This document shows positions 47,844-56,357 of a DNA stretch of 64,000 nucleotides, piece after piece (the first letter of the stretch is position 1; each line of letters starts with the position of its first letter). This stretch comes from Leptolyngbya sp. KIOST-1. Its GTDB lineage: Bacteria; Cyanobacteriota; Cyanobacteriia; Phormidesmidales; Phormidesmidaceae. The position numbers were made by a program, and so were the translations under genes. Where the stretch lies: contig NZ_JQFA01000002.1 in the NCBI RefSeq assembly GCF_000763385.1, forward strand, positions 1,116,001 to 1,180,000. The letters run 5' to 3'. Under the pieces are notes generated by a model, which saw only the letters and a program-made list of their open reading frames with translations, was not told the origin of the DNA and searched no databases.

Positions 47844-48371
47844 ATGACCGACGATACCCGCGATCGCGCCAAAACCCAGTACGCCAGCGGCCAAACCGCC
47901 TTTGAGCGGGGCAACTACCGCGAGGCGGTGGAATGCTTCGAAGCCGCCCTCGACCTGGCCAAGGCCACGACCCCCCTGGGGGGCGAAATTCAAACCTGGC
48001 TAGTGAATGCCTACAGCGCGGTGGGGCGGCAGAGCGATGCGATCGCCCTCTGTCAGGCTCTGACCCGCCATCCCGACCTGGAAACTCGCAAGCAGGGCAA
48101 AAACCTGCTCTACATTTTGCAGGCCCCGCAGCTCCAGCGCCCCACTAACTGGATGACAGAAATTCCCGATCTAGACAAGCTGTCCACTGAGGGGGCGCAA
48201 AGCCTGGGCCAGGCTGGCTATGCGGGAACTAAAACGACCTCTCGGCCGAGGCCCAAGCCCGAAGAACCAACCATTGACCCCAGCGAGATCAACCGCAAGG
48301 ACAACGGGTTTTTGTGGGCCGCCCTGGTCGGGGTGGCCCTGATTCTGGGCGGCTTGCTCTGGCTGAGCTAA
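47844..48371 (+). CDS. TPR protein with C-terminal membrane anchor
   Basis: A 175-residue protein. The first about 90 residues form two or three TPR units (KTQYASGQTAFERGNYREAV, ECFEAALDLAKA, WLVNAYSAVGRQSDAIALCQ), followed by a Pro/Lys-rich linker and a hydrophobic C-terminal tail (GFLWAALVGVALILGGLLWL). The tail would place the TPR domain on the cytosolic side. Such tail-anchored TPR proteins are common in cyanobacteria and mediate protein contacts; the partner is unknown. It starts 28 bp after the toxin gene but is probably an independent gene. Confidence 0.85.
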   Translation: MTDDTRDRAKTQYASGQTAFERGNYREAVECFEAALDLAKATTPLGGEIQTWLVNAYSAVGRQSDAIALCQALTRHPDLETRKQGKNLLYILQAPQLQRPTNWMTEIPDLDKLSTEGAQSLGQAGYAGTKTTSRPRPKPEEPTIDPSEINRKDNGFLWAALVGVALILGGLLWLS

Positions 48372-48486
48372 CTGCACCTGCCAAAAGCTGATAGCCGGAT
48401 CTGCGCCATCCTCAGGGATGGGATTGCTTTGGGCAGGATCCAACCGTATGATCTAAAGCTGCTGTTTTAGATGTTAATTAATCACC

Positions 48487-49437
48487 ATGGTGAGCGTTCG
48501 CCGTTCATGGATTGTGGGGGTGTCGAGCCTTTTGCTGCTGCTGCCCCTGGGGGCCTGTGGCACCTCAGCCCCAGAGCAGGGTTCAGAGGCAGGCACCGGA
48601 GGGGAAGCGACCACCAGCACCATTCCCCTCACCGCCGGGGCGATTCCCGATCAGGACCCGGAGCTGCTTCAGCGGCTCTACACCAAGCTGGCTGACTACC
48701 TGGAGGCCGAGCTGGGCGTGCCGGTGGAGTACAAGCCCGTAACCGACTATGCCGCCGCCGTCACCGCCTTTCGGGTGGGCGATCTGGATTTGGTGTGGTT
48801 TGGGGCGCTGACCGGGGTGCAGGCGCGCTTGCAGCTGCCGGGGGCCGAGGCGATCGCCCAGCGCGACATCGACGAACAGTTCCACAGCATCTTCATCGCC
48901 AACGCCAACAGCGGCATCGAAGAAATTCAAGACATCAGCGACCTGGCCCAGCTCAAGGGCCGCACCTTTACCTTTGGCAGTGAGTCGTCTACCTCCGGGC
49001 GGCTGATGCCCCAGGCCTACCTGGAGCAGGCCGGGGTCGATGTGGAGAACGACTTTCGCGGCGAGGTGGGCTTTTCGGGCAACCACGACGCCATTCTCAA
49101 GCTGGTGGAGGCAGGCACCTACGAGGTGGGCGTGCTGAACGAGCAGGTGTGGCTCGATCGCCTGGCCGCCGGGGCCGTCGACACCGACAAGGTGGTGCAA
49201 ATCTGGCGCACTCCGCCCTACTTCAACTACCACTGGGTAATCAGCCCCGAGGTCGACGAGCGCTACGGCGAGGGGTTCTCGGAGCGGGTGCAGGCGGCGC
49301 TACTGGCCCTCGACCCGGCGGTGCCCGAGCACAAGGAGATTCTCGACCTGTTTGGGGCCGAGCGCTTCATCGTCACCACCAACGAAAACTACGCCGAGAT
49401 CGAAGCCGTAGGCCGCAAGATCGGCAAAATTCAGTGA
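48487..49437 (+). CDS. phnD: PhnD-type substrate-binding lipoprotein (phosphonate/phosphite/phosphate)
   Basis: A 316-residue protein. The signal peptide ends in a lipobox (LLLPLGACG). The mature part begins TIPLTAGAIPDQDPELLQRL and has VEYKPVTDYAAAVTAFRVGD, LDLVWFGALTGVQARLQ, FTFGSESSTSGRLMPQAYLE and FSGNHDAILKLVEAGTYEVG, the PhnD/PtxB/SsuA-like pattern for oxyanion binding. Its stop overlaps the start of the PhnC-like ATPase gene by 4 bases. The bound ligand may be a phosphonate, phosphite or phosphate and cannot be told from sequence. There is no Pho box that I can see upstream. Confidence 0.9.
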   Translation: MVSVRRSWIVGVSSLLLLLPLGACGTSAPEQGSEAGTGGEATTSTIPLTAGAIPDQDPELLQRLYTKLADYLEAELGVPVEYKPVTDYAAAVTAFRVGDLDLVWFGALTGVQARLQLPGAEAIAQRDIDEQFHSIFIANANSGIEEIQDISDLAQLKGRTFTFGSESSTSGRLMPQAYLEQAGVDVENDFRGEVGFSGNHDAILKLVEAGTYEVGVLNEQVWLDRLAAGAVDTDKVVQIWRTPPYFNYHWVISPEVDERYGEGFSERVQAALLALDPAVPEHKEILDLFGAERFIVTTNENYAEIEAVGRKIGKIQ

Positions 49438-50180
49438 GCCCATCGCCCGTGTTTCAGCTGGAGGGGGTGAGCTGTCGCTTTGGGGCGGTAACGGCCCTGA
49501 GCGATTGCAGCCTGGCGATCGCCCCCGGTGAGCGAGTGGCGCTGATCGGCCCCAGCGGCGCGGGCAAAAGCACCCTGCTGAGCCTGCTCAACGGCAGCCA
49601 GGTGCCCACCACAGGCCGCGTCACAATTCTGGGGCAGGACGTCAGCCGCCTGAGCGCCAGAAAGCGACGGCGGATTCAGCGGCTGGTGGGCACGGTCTAC
49701 CAGCAGCACCACCTGGTGGGCAACCTGGCGGTGGTCCACAACGTCAATGCCGGGCACCTGGGCCGCTGGCCGCTGCCCAGGGCGCTGTGGTCGCTGGTGT
49801 GGCCCCAGGCGGTGCCCACGGCAGCTCAGGCTTTGGCCCAGGTGGGCATTGTCGATAAGCTCTACGCCCGCACCGATCGCCTCTCGGGCGGACAGCAACA
49901 GCGGGTGGCCCTGGCGCGGGTGCTGGTGCAAGACCCCGCCGCCATCCTCGCCGATGAGCCGATTTCCAGCGTGGACCCGGAGCGATCGCGCGCCCTGATG
50001 GACCTGCTGCGCCAGCTGAACGAAACTACCGGCAAAACCCTGGTGATCAGCCTGCACGAAGTCGAGTTTGCGGTGAAGTACTGCGATCGCATCATCGGCC
50101 TGCGCCAGGGGGAGGTTCTCTTCGATACCCCATCCACCCAGGTCAGCGACGCTATGCTGGCCAGCCTTTACCACCTTTAG
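49434..50180 (+). CDS. phnC: PhnC-like ABC transporter ATP-binding protein
   Basis: The GTG at 49434 overlaps the phnD stop (GTGA), giving a 248-residue product; the frame is open upstream only as an alternate frame of phnD. Walker A GPSGAGKST, signature LSGGQQQR, Walker B AAILADEPISSVDP and a switch His in ISLHEVE are all present. The RRRIQRLVGTVYQQHHLVGN segment is typical of phosphonate-type ATPases. It should drive import with PhnD, yet no PhnE permease gene follows: after 50180 comes a gene-free stretch and a nuclease-family gene. The permease must be elsewhere or lost. Confidence 0.92.
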   Translation: MSPSPVFQLEGVSCRFGAVTALSDCSLAIAPGERVALIGPSGAGKSTLLSLLNGSQVPTTGRVTILGQDVSRLSARKRRRIQRLVGTVYQQHHLVGNLAVVHNVNAGHLGRWPLPRALWSLVWPQAVPTAAQALAQVGIVDKLYARTDRLSGGQQQRVALARVLVQDPAAILADEPISSVDPERSRALMDLLRQLNETTGKTLVISLHEVEFAVKYCDRIIGLRQGEVLFDTPSTQVSDAMLASLYHL

Positions 50181-50594
50181 GGCACCGGTCAGTATGGCTG
50201 AGATCTCTAATCTGCCACCGCAGGGTCTACAGCTCCCTACCGATTCCTTGGCAGAACAAAGGTTGAAACCGATGATCGATCACTCCTTTCCGTCGGGTCC
50301 AGGACGGCGGAACGTCCCTGGTCGACGGGGGTCTGGGGCCATGTCGCTGGCCCCAGTAGCACCTTGAGCTTACTGCCGCAGTTGTGGCTCGCATGCCCCG
50401 GCCTCGCTGCAACACAAATACTGTACCGATGCTCTACAGCATGGCATCAAGTTTGGCCAAAGGCCCCGGGAAGGCCGACAGGTGCCGACAGGTAGCAATT
50501 TTGTATTAAAGAATATATTCAAAAGCCAGGTTCCTGAGGTTAAGTGATGTCTGTTACAGAGTTTTTCTCTGTTTCACCCGTCTACCGGCCCAGA
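50181..50594. other. Gene-free stretch after phnC
   Basis: No permease fragment is recognisable in any frame. It holds a hairpin (GGGGCCA/TGGCCCC) and a short direct repeat GGTGCCGACA near 50480, and becomes AT-rich just before the next gene, where its promoter should be. Confidence 0.55.
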
Positions 50595-51380
50595 ATGAAA
50601 ATCGCCACCTGGAATCTTGAGCGTGCGCTCCCCCAATCGGTACAGGCTGAACGCCAGCGCCAATGGTTCAGCCGCATCGATGCCGACATTTGGATTTTGA
50701 CAGAAACCCATCTGGGCATTACCCCTGGGGAAACCCACGCGTCGGTGGCCAGCAGCCGGCCCGACCGGCCCAGCGAAGAGGACGAGCGCTGGGTACAAAT
50801 CTGGGCCAGGGCGGGCGAACTGGTGCCCCTGGCCACCACCGATGAAGCCCGTACCGCCGCCGCCCTGCTCACCCTGGCCAGTGGGCAGCAGTGGGTGGTG
50901 TATGGCACCGTGCTGCCCTGGCTGGGGAGTAGCTGGCAATCGCACCCTGCCGCCCAAGGGCAGGCCTTTGCCGCCGCCCTGTCCACCCAGCAGACCGACT
51001 GGCAACGGCTGCGGACCACCTACCCAGAGGCCATCCTCACGGTTGCCGGAGATTTCAATCAGGACCTGAATGCCCTGCACTACTACGGGTCACGCCGCAA
51101 CAAACAGGCCCTGCGTCAGGCGCTAGACAGTGTGGGATTGGTTTGCTGTACCGCTGGAGAAAACGACCCGGTGCACCAGCTTATCAACGGGCAGCACTCC
51201 AACATTGACCACATCTGCATCAGTTCAGAGGTAGCGACGTACTTTCACCAGTCCTTTGCCTGGCCCCACCGTCTGGACGATCTGCGCGGCCTCTCCGATC
51301 ACTTTGGGGTTGGGGTGGATTTACCAGAGGCAGATTTTTGTGATCGCGATGTTGCCGCCAAAGCAGACCGCTACGTCTGA
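50595..51380 (+). CDS. Endonuclease/exonuclease/phosphatase-family protein
   Basis: I take the ATG at 50595 because the family starts MKIATWNLER; an ATG 17 codons upstream is possible. The 261-residue product keeps the metal and catalytic residues: Asn in TWNLE, Glu in LTETHLGI, GDFNQDL, and the C-terminal SDHFGV. Family members cleave phosphodiester or phosphomonoester bonds in DNA, RNA, or lipids; the substrate is unknown. Its last 60 bases overlap the 3' end of surE on the other strand. Confidence 0.87.
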   Translation: MKIATWNLERALPQSVQAERQRQWFSRIDADIWILTETHLGITPGETHASVASSRPDRPSEEDERWVQIWARAGELVPLATTDEARTAAALLTLASGQQWVVYGTVLPWLGSSWQSHPAAQGQAFAAALSTQQTDWQRLRTTYPEAILTVAGDFNQDLNALHYYGSRRNKQALRQALDSVGLVCCTAGENDPVHQLINGQHSNIDHICISSEVATYFHQSFAWPHRLDDLRGLSDHFGVGVDLPEADFCDRDVAAKADRYV

Positions 51381-52004
51381 ATCGGGGTCGTGGCGGCGCT
51401 GACCGTAGTTGCCCACATAGTAGAAGTGACCCTGCTCTACCTTGAATTCAGTGGGCAGCGGCTGGGTACAGGTAGTGCAAAACACCAGCTCCGGGTCAGG
51501 GTCGCCAGGCTGCAAGTGGGGCAAATTCACATTCCAAAAACAGCCGGGAGGTAGCGCCTCGGCCATCAGGGTCTCCAGCACCTGGGCCGTCAGGCGGCTG
51601 GCCAGCGCCCAGTCTACCGGGCGGCGGTTCTGAATGTAGTGGGAGATGGCGATGCCCGGCACCCGCAGCAGGGCCGCCTCTCGCACAGCGGCAACGGTGC
51701 CCGACACATGAATATCGGCCCCCATGTTGCCCCCGGCGTTGATGCCAGAGAGTACCCAGGTGGCATCGGGGCACAGGTGGCTGACCCCGACCCGGGCGCA
51801 GTCGGCTGGGGTACCGCCAATGGCAAAGGCCTGTTCCTCCCGCTGGGCAATGGCGATCGGCCCACCCCGGTTCATCTGGTGGCTACAGCCCGACAGATGG
51901 CGATCGGGAGCCACTACCCAGGTGGAATGGCCCGTCAGCGCCTCCCGCAGAGCCGCAATGCCGGGGGCATCGATGCCGTCATCGTTGGTGAGAATGAAGG
52001 TCAT
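51321..52004 (-). CDS. surE: 5'/3'-nucleotidase SurE
   Basis: A 227-residue metal-dependent phosphatase acting on nucleoside monophosphates. The metal site is ILTNDDGIDAPGIAAL, with VVAPDRHLSGCSHQMNRGGP and VLSGINAGGNMGADIHVSGT. The C-terminal domain is short but complete. It is linked to stress survival and nucleotide salvage. It overlaps the converging nuclease/phosphatase gene by 60 bp at the 3' ends. Confidence 0.94.
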   Translation of the reverse strand: MTFILTNDDGIDAPGIAALREALTGHSTWVVAPDRHLSGCSHQMNRGGPIAIAQREEQAFAIGGTPADCARVGVSHLCPDATWVLSGINAGGNMGADIHVSGTVAAVREAALLRVPGIAISHYIQNRRPVDWALASRLTAQVLETLMAEALPPGCFWNVNLPHLQPGDPDPELVFCTTCTQPLPTEFKVEQGHFYYVGNYGQRRHDPDSDVAVCFGGNIAITKICLW

Positions 52005-52111
52005 GGATAGATTGGCAAAAATTCTCTGCTTGCAGCATAAGGCGTAAACTCCTCCCAGGCGCTGGCGACCCCTAGAATAGACTCAAAGGACTGGGACGGG
52101 AGGGGCAGATC

Positions 52112-52654
52112 ATGGGATTGACGGTCCGCGAATTGGCCAAGCTACAGGCCGACTATCCCGACTACCGCATGGAGTTGGTGGATGGCGAGGTCAGCGTTAT
52201 GAGTCCATCCGGCTATGAGGCCGACGAAGTTTCTACTGAACTATCCAGGGTTTTGGGCAACTGGGTGCGGCCCCGCCAGCTGGGTCGGGTCACCGGCTCC
52301 AGTGCGGGGTTTGTGCTGCCCAATTCTGACACCCGTGCCCCGGATGTCTCTTTTGTCAGGGCCGAGCGGCTGCGCCGGAGCCCGCGATCCTTTGCCGAAC
52401 TGGCCCCAGACCTGATGGTGGAGGTTAAATCGCCAACCGATAGCATCGCTAAACTGCGCGACAAAATTCAGGATTTTCTGGCCCTGGGCACCCAGGTCGG
52501 CATTTTGATCAATCCCGAGAGCCGCCAGGTGGAGGTTTACCGGCTGGAGCAGGAGTGTGTCGCCCTCGGCGACGGCGACACACTTACCATTCCTGATCTG
52601 CTGCCGGGCTGGGAAGTTGCGATCGCTGACCTGTGGCCGCTGGTGTTTGAGTAA
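52112..52654 (+). CDS. Uma2 family protein (PD-(D/E)XK fold, DUF820)
   Basis: A 180-residue protein. It has the conserved start LTVRELAKLQADYPDYRMEL with VDGEVSVMSP, the active-site region PDVSFVRAERL and LMVEVKSPTDSIAKLRDKIQ, and YRLEQECVALGDGDTLTIPD near the end. The Asp...Glu-x-Lys arrangement predicts a nuclease-like metal site. Uma2 proteins are extremely multicopy in cyanobacteria; their function is unknown, although association with mobile DNA is often suggested. Confidence 0.92.
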   Translation: MGLTVRELAKLQADYPDYRMELVDGEVSVMSPSGYEADEVSTELSRVLGNWVRPRQLGRVTGSSAGFVLPNSDTRAPDVSFVRAERLRRSPRSFAELAPDLMVEVKSPTDSIAKLRDKIQDFLALGTQVGILINPESRQVEVYRLEQECVALGDGDTLTIPDLLPGWEVAIADLWPLVFE

Positions 52655-52665
52655 TCTGCTAATTC

Positions 52666-52698
52666 AGATCCCAGGGTTTTTGGAAAACCCTGGGATCT
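52666..52698. terminator. Hairpin between the convergent Uma2 and hemB genes
   Basis: 15-bp arms (AGATCCCAGGGTTTT and its complement) with a 3-base loop. No good T-run on either strand, so it may be a weak bidirectional terminator. Confidence 0.65.
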
Positions 52699-52709
52699 CA
52701 TACCATCCC

Positions 52710-53690
52710 CTACCCAATCCAGCGGGCGACATCTTTGGCGTGGTAAGTCAAAATCAGGTCGGCCCCAGAGCGCTTGAAGCTGGTCATGGTTTCCATCACC
52801 ACCTTTTGCTCATCGACCCAGCCGTTGAGGGCGGCGGCCTTGACCATGGAGTATTCGCCCGACACGTTGTAGGCGGCCACCGGCAGGTTGGTGGCCTGCT
52901 TCACCCGCCAGATGATGTCCATGTAGGCCAGGGCGGGCTTCACCATCAGCATGTCGGCCCCCTCGGCAATATCCAGCTCAATTTCTTTGAGCGCTTCGGT
53001 GCCGTTGGCCGGGTCCATCTGGTAGGTGCGGCGATCGCCGAACTGGGGCGCACTCTCTGCTGCATCGCGGAACGGGCCGTAGTAGGCCGAGGCGTACTTG
53101 GCCGCGTAGGAGAGAATCGGCGTGTCCTCAAAGCCGTGCTCGTCTAACCCGGCCCGAATCGCCTGCACAAAACCATCCATCATGCCCGAGGGGGCAATGA
53201 TGTCGGCCCCGGCCTTAGCCTGGGCCACGGCGGTTTTCTTCAGCAGCTCGAGGGTGGGGTCGTTGAGCACGCGCCCGCTGAGGTCGCCTACCTCCAGGTA
53301 ACCGCAGTGGCCGTGGGAGGTGTACTCACACAGGCAGGTATCGACAATTACCACCAGGTCGGGCACCGCCTCTTTGACCGCCGTGGTAGCCTGCTGCACA
53401 ATGCCGCAGTCGTGCCAGGCTCCGGTGGCGTCGGTGTCCTTGTCGGCGGGAATGCCAAACAAAATAATGGCGGGAATACCCAGGTCGTGAACCTCCTTAG
53501 CTTCCTCCACAATTTTGTCCACCGAGAGCTGGTAGACCCCCGGCATTGACGAGACTTCCTTAGCGAAGCCTTCGCCCGGCACCGCGAACAGCGGGTAGAT
53601 CAGATCGGCCTGGGTGACCAGGGTTTCTTGCACCATGCGGCGAAGTTGCGGGTGCTGGCGCAGACGGCGAGGGCGATGGGTAGGAAACAT
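52710..53690 (-). CDS. hemB: Porphobilinogen synthase HemB
   Basis: A 326-residue enzyme condensing two 5-aminolevulinate molecules to porphobilinogen, early in heme, chlorophyll and bilin synthesis. The start is typical ([20 protein letters not shown]). The cysteine-rich metal site is [15 protein letters not shown], the Schiff-base lysines are near [12 protein letters not shown] (preceding AAKYAS) and in [16 protein letters not shown]. The three-Cys site suggests a zinc-type enzyme. A conspicuous inverted repeat lies just upstream of the start. Confidence 0.97.
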   Translation of the reverse strand: MFPTHRPRRLRQHPQLRRMVQETLVTQADLIYPLFAVPGEGFAKEVSSMPGVYQLSVDKIVEEAKEVHDLGIPAIILFGIPADKDTDATGAWHDCGIVQQATTAVKEAVPDLVVIVDTCLCEYTSHGHCGYLEVGDLSGRVLNDPTLELLKKTAVAQAKAGADIIAPSGMMDGFVQAIRAGLDEHGFEDTPILSYAAKYASAYYGPFRDAAESAPQFGDRRTYQMDPANGTEALKEIELDIAEGADMLMVKPALAYMDIIWRVKQATNLPVAAYNVSGEYSMVKAAALNGWVDEQKVVMETMTSFKRSGADLILTYHAKDVARWIG

Positions 53691-53713
53691 AGCCGGGGGT
53701 GAGGGGTTTCTTA

Positions 53714-53747
53714 AAAATGAAGCTTCATTAAACTAAAGCTTCATTTT
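53714..53747. promoter_or_regulatory. Inverted repeat upstream of hemB
   Basis: 12-bp arms AAAATGAAGCTT and AAGCTTCATTTT separated by 10 bases, 23 bases before the hemB start. It also contains the direct repeat AAGCTTCATT twice. The AT-rich palindromic form suggests a dimeric repressor or activator site, or a leader hairpin. Confidence 0.55.
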
Positions 53748-53861
53748 GGAACGAAAACAACTGCTTGGTTACGTTCCGTAACGTCTAACCCCTGGCTTGG
53801 CGGGCGGCATCCCCTCGCTCTGGCCAGGGGGAGAATTGCAGAGTCCCCTACAAGGTGGGCC

Positions 53862-54368
53862 CTAAAAGGTAGGGTCGTGCTTAAAGTCGAGGCATTCGCC
53901 ATTTTCCCAGGTGCGGTTGCTCTGTTCGCAGGCCCGGCGATCGCTTAAAAACGGAATGGCAGCCGGACTGATCGGTCGCGGTTGACTGACCTGAGTAGGG
54001 GTCTGGGTCAGGCGCATCAGCACTGTCAGAGCGCCGATTCCCAGGGCCGTGAGGGCTATCATCATCGCCATTTGCCCCGGTATCGACACCGACTGGCAGG
54101 ACTTGTCCTGCTGACGCCGCTCCCTGGATCGTTTTTCTGGACCAGCGACCACCACCACGTAGTACCGCTGGAGCAGCAGCGGGATGGACAGTCGAATGTC
54201 GACGGGATGCTTTTGCCAAAGGGTCGTGGCCATAGCCACCTGGAGGGCCTCGCGCTGCTCCTCATTAAAGGACCGGGCAATGGTGGGATTCATCTGCTCT
54301 AGCAGCCGCTCCAGGGCTTTGGTAGCGGGGGATGCGGCCTGCTCAGACGAGTTGGACGGTGGGTGCAT
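53862..54368 (-). CDS. Hypothetical protein with one membrane segment
   Basis: A 168-residue protein. The N-terminal 95 residues are soluble and helical (ALERLLEQMNPTIARSFNEE, ALQVAMATTLWQKHPVDIRL, SIPLLLQRYYVVVVAGPEKR), then a membrane helix (MAMMIALTALGIGALTVLM) and a short tail with two Cys (RRACEQSNRTWENGECLDF) that should face the periplasm and may pair. Proteins with this order occur in cyanobacteria next to varied genes; I know of no function. Confidence 0.7.
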   Translation of the reverse strand: MHPPSNSSEQAASPATKALERLLEQMNPTIARSFNEEQREALQVAMATTLWQKHPVDIRLSIPLLLQRYYVVVVAGPEKRSRERRQQDKSCQSVSIPGQMAMMIALTALGIGALTVLMRLTQTPTQVSQPRPISPAAIPFLSDRRACEQSNRTWENGECLDFKHDPTF

Positions 54369-54868
54369 AGGAATGGGACTCGGTATAAATCTACAGGGAT
54401 GGGATTCTCAGCAAGGTTCCCGACCACCGATCACCGCAATCGCCCCTTCATAAACTATTTATTTGGCAGATTAAATTTGTGTTTGTGCTGTTAAGCGCAA
54501 ACTCTGTGCTACGATTGCTAATCGTGCTCAGTGGTTGAGTACGTTACCAAATGTGGGTCGCTAGCTCAGCGGTAGAGCACTCGGCTTTTAACCGATTGGT
54601 CCTGGGTTCGAATCCCAGGCGACCCATTTTTTTAGTACTGACTACACCTCGAGACGTAGAACTCGCGGTCGGGTCCCACAGTGTTTTATGATGGGGCAGA
54701 GTGGCGGGGTGACCACACCCCGGCTGGGTGGGGAGGTCTTTTAAGCTTGACTTTAGATTGTGCAAACATTTCGTCATACATCATCGATCTATCCTAAGAT
54801 TGATGAGTAAGGCTACCTACTTAAACGACTCGAAGGCCTAACGGCGAGAACACACTAGGAGGAATTTT
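54369..54868. other. Region around tRNA-Lys and upstream of fba
   Basis: Besides the tRNA, it holds a G/C-rich hairpin zone near 54690-54745 and an AT-rich leader before fba, ending with AGGAGGA 7 bases from its ATG. I see no known riboswitch or conserved small RNA. Confidence 0.5.
54555..54626 (+). tRNA. trnK: tRNA-Lys (anticodon UUU)
   Basis: 72 nt forming a full cloverleaf: acceptor GGGTCGC/GCGACCC, D-arm GCTC...GAGC, anticodon loop CTTTTAA (anticodon TTT), T-arm CTGGG-TTCGAAT-CCCAG, discriminator A. CCA is not encoded. A run of seven T follows at once and could end transcription. Confidence 0.97.
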
Positions 54869-55948
54869 ATGGCGCTTGTCTCACTGAGGCTACTGCTGGA
54901 CCACGCCGCTGAGAACGGCTATGGCATCCCGGCTTACAACGTAAACAACCTGGAGCAGATTCTAGCCATCATGAAGGCTGCGGATGAAACCGATAGCCCC
55001 GTGATTCTGCAAGCATCTCGCGGTGCTCGCTCCTACGCTGGCGAGAACTTCCTGCGTCACCTGGTGCTCGCTGCGGTTGAAACCTACCCCCACATTCCCG
55101 TGGTCATGCACCAGGACCACGGCAACTCCCCGGCCACCTGCTACTCCGCTCTGCGTAATGGCTTTACCAGCGTCATGATGGACGGCTCCCTGGAAGCTGA
55201 CGCCAAGACCCCCGCTAGCTTTGACTACAACGTCGCTGTCACCAGGGAAGTGGTGAAAGTAGCTCACTCCATTGGCTGTAGCGTTGAGGGTGAACTGGGC
55301 TGCCTCGGTTCCCTCGAAACCGGCGCTGGCGAAGCGGAAGATGGCCACGGTTTTGAGGGCACCCTCAGCCACGACCAGCTGCTGACCGACCCCGACGAAG
55401 CAGTGCAGTTTGTTGAAGCGACTCAGGTTGACGCTCTGGCCGTTGCCATTGGCACCAGCCACGGCGCGTACAAGTTTACCCGCAAACCCACGGGCGAAAT
55501 TCTGGCCATCAGCCGGATTGAAGAAATCAACCGCCGCCTGCCCAACACCCACCTGGTCATGCACGGCTCCTCTTCGGTGCCCCAGAAGTGGCTCGACATG
55601 ATCAACCAGTACGGTGGTCAAATTCCTGAGACCTACGGTGTGCCCATCGAAGAAATTCAGAAGGGCATCAAGAGCGGTGTGCGCAAGGTCAACATCGACA
55701 CCGATAACCGTCTGGCTATCACCGCCGCCATTCGTGAAGCCGCCGCAAAGGATCCCTCCAACTTCGATCCTCGCCACTTCATGAAGCCCTCGATGAAGTA
55801 CATGACCGAGGTCTGTGCTGAGCGCTACGACGCCTTCGGCACCGCCGGCAACGCCAGCAAGATCAAGCAACAGCCCATCGAGGTCTACGCCGTTAAGTAC
55901 GCCAAGGGCGAACTCGACGCCAAGACCGCCAAGGCTGCTGCGGTTTAA
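54869..55948 (+). CDS. fba: Class II fructose-1,6-bisphosphate aldolase
   Basis: A 359-residue zinc enzyme used in both the Calvin cycle and glycolysis in the cytosol; it also handles sedoheptulose bisphosphate in cyanobacteria. Zinc ligands lie in [18 protein letters not shown], in the region [20 protein letters not shown], and in [13 protein letters not shown] and [11 protein letters not shown]. The long C-terminus with [20 protein letters not shown] is typical of the cyanobacterial type. AGGAGGA before the ATG is an excellent ribosome site. A terminator follows at 56008-56056. Confidence 0.97.
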   Translation: MALVSLRLLLDHAAENGYGIPAYNVNNLEQILAIMKAADETDSPVILQASRGARSYAGENFLRHLVLAAVETYPHIPVVMHQDHGNSPATCYSALRNGFTSVMMDGSLEADAKTPASFDYNVAVTREVVKVAHSIGCSVEGELGCLGSLETGAGEAEDGHGFEGTLSHDQLLTDPDEAVQFVEATQVDALAVAIGTSHGAYKFTRKPTGEILAISRIEEINRRLPNTHLVMHGSSSVPQKWLDMINQYGGQIPETYGVPIEEIQKGIKSGVRKVNIDTDNRLAITAAIREAAAKDPSNFDPRHFMKPSMKYMTEVCAERYDAFGTAGNASKIKQQPIEVYAVKYAKGELDAKTAKAAAV

Positions 55949-56007
55949 TTGCAAATCACTGGCTGAATTAGGCCAAGTTCCCCAGGGAATGTAGGCCAAT
56001 CCCCTAG

Positions 56008-56056
56008 AGCAGTGCTTCTTGGATCCTGTCAGGCTCTAAAGAAGCGCTGCTTTTTT
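56008..56056 (+). terminator. Rho-independent terminator of fba
   Basis: Arms AGCAGTGCTTCTT and AAGAAGCGCTGCT (one mismatch) around an 18-base loop, followed by TTTTTT. Confidence 0.85.
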
Positions 56057-56252
56057 AGATTGACCAGGTATAGCGCCTTAATGATCGTAGGTTGCATTCG
56101 CGGCCACCCCCTGTTCGGCACCACTCCGATCGCCTCGATCAGCCGCAATGCATCACCAGAGGAGGCCAATGTCCTATGCGCAAATGGCCATCGATATAAA
56201 AAGCCAGGGGTTCACGGAGCAGCCGCTGGGGTTCTGGTTAACATCCTTGCAT

Positions 56253-56323
56253 CGCCCCCAAAGTCCCCCAATTCTGGGGGACTTTGAGATTTCGATCCCC
56301 TCAGAATTGGGGGGTTGGGGGGA
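56253..56323. repeat. Interspersed palindromic repeat (GGGGGACTTTGA type), copy 2
   Basis: Inner palindrome CAAAGTCCCCCA-attc-TGGGGGACTTTG (56259-56286), then a second G-rich half ending GGGGGGTTGGGGGG. Same family as 12186-12258. It lies just after the pstA 3' end on the minus strand. Confidence 0.8.
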
Positions 56324-56357
56324 CATATTACACCTGCATTCAGCAACGCCGCGTTGC

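Larger units (their letters stand above)
55949..56357. other. Intergenic region between fba and pstA
   Basis: Holds the fba terminator and an interspersed palindromic repeat; small open frames across it look spurious because they run through both. Confidence 0.6.

Noticed and set aside
54544-54777. Minus-strand open frame of 77 codons across the tRNA-Lys gene
   Set aside because: It reads through the antisense of a complete tRNA and gives the familiar spurious peptide LGFEPRTNRLKAECSTAELA; not a gene.
54962-55999. 345-codon minus-strand frame opposite fba
   Set aside because: No family resemblance; fba is certain from its metal-site motifs and ribosome-binding site.
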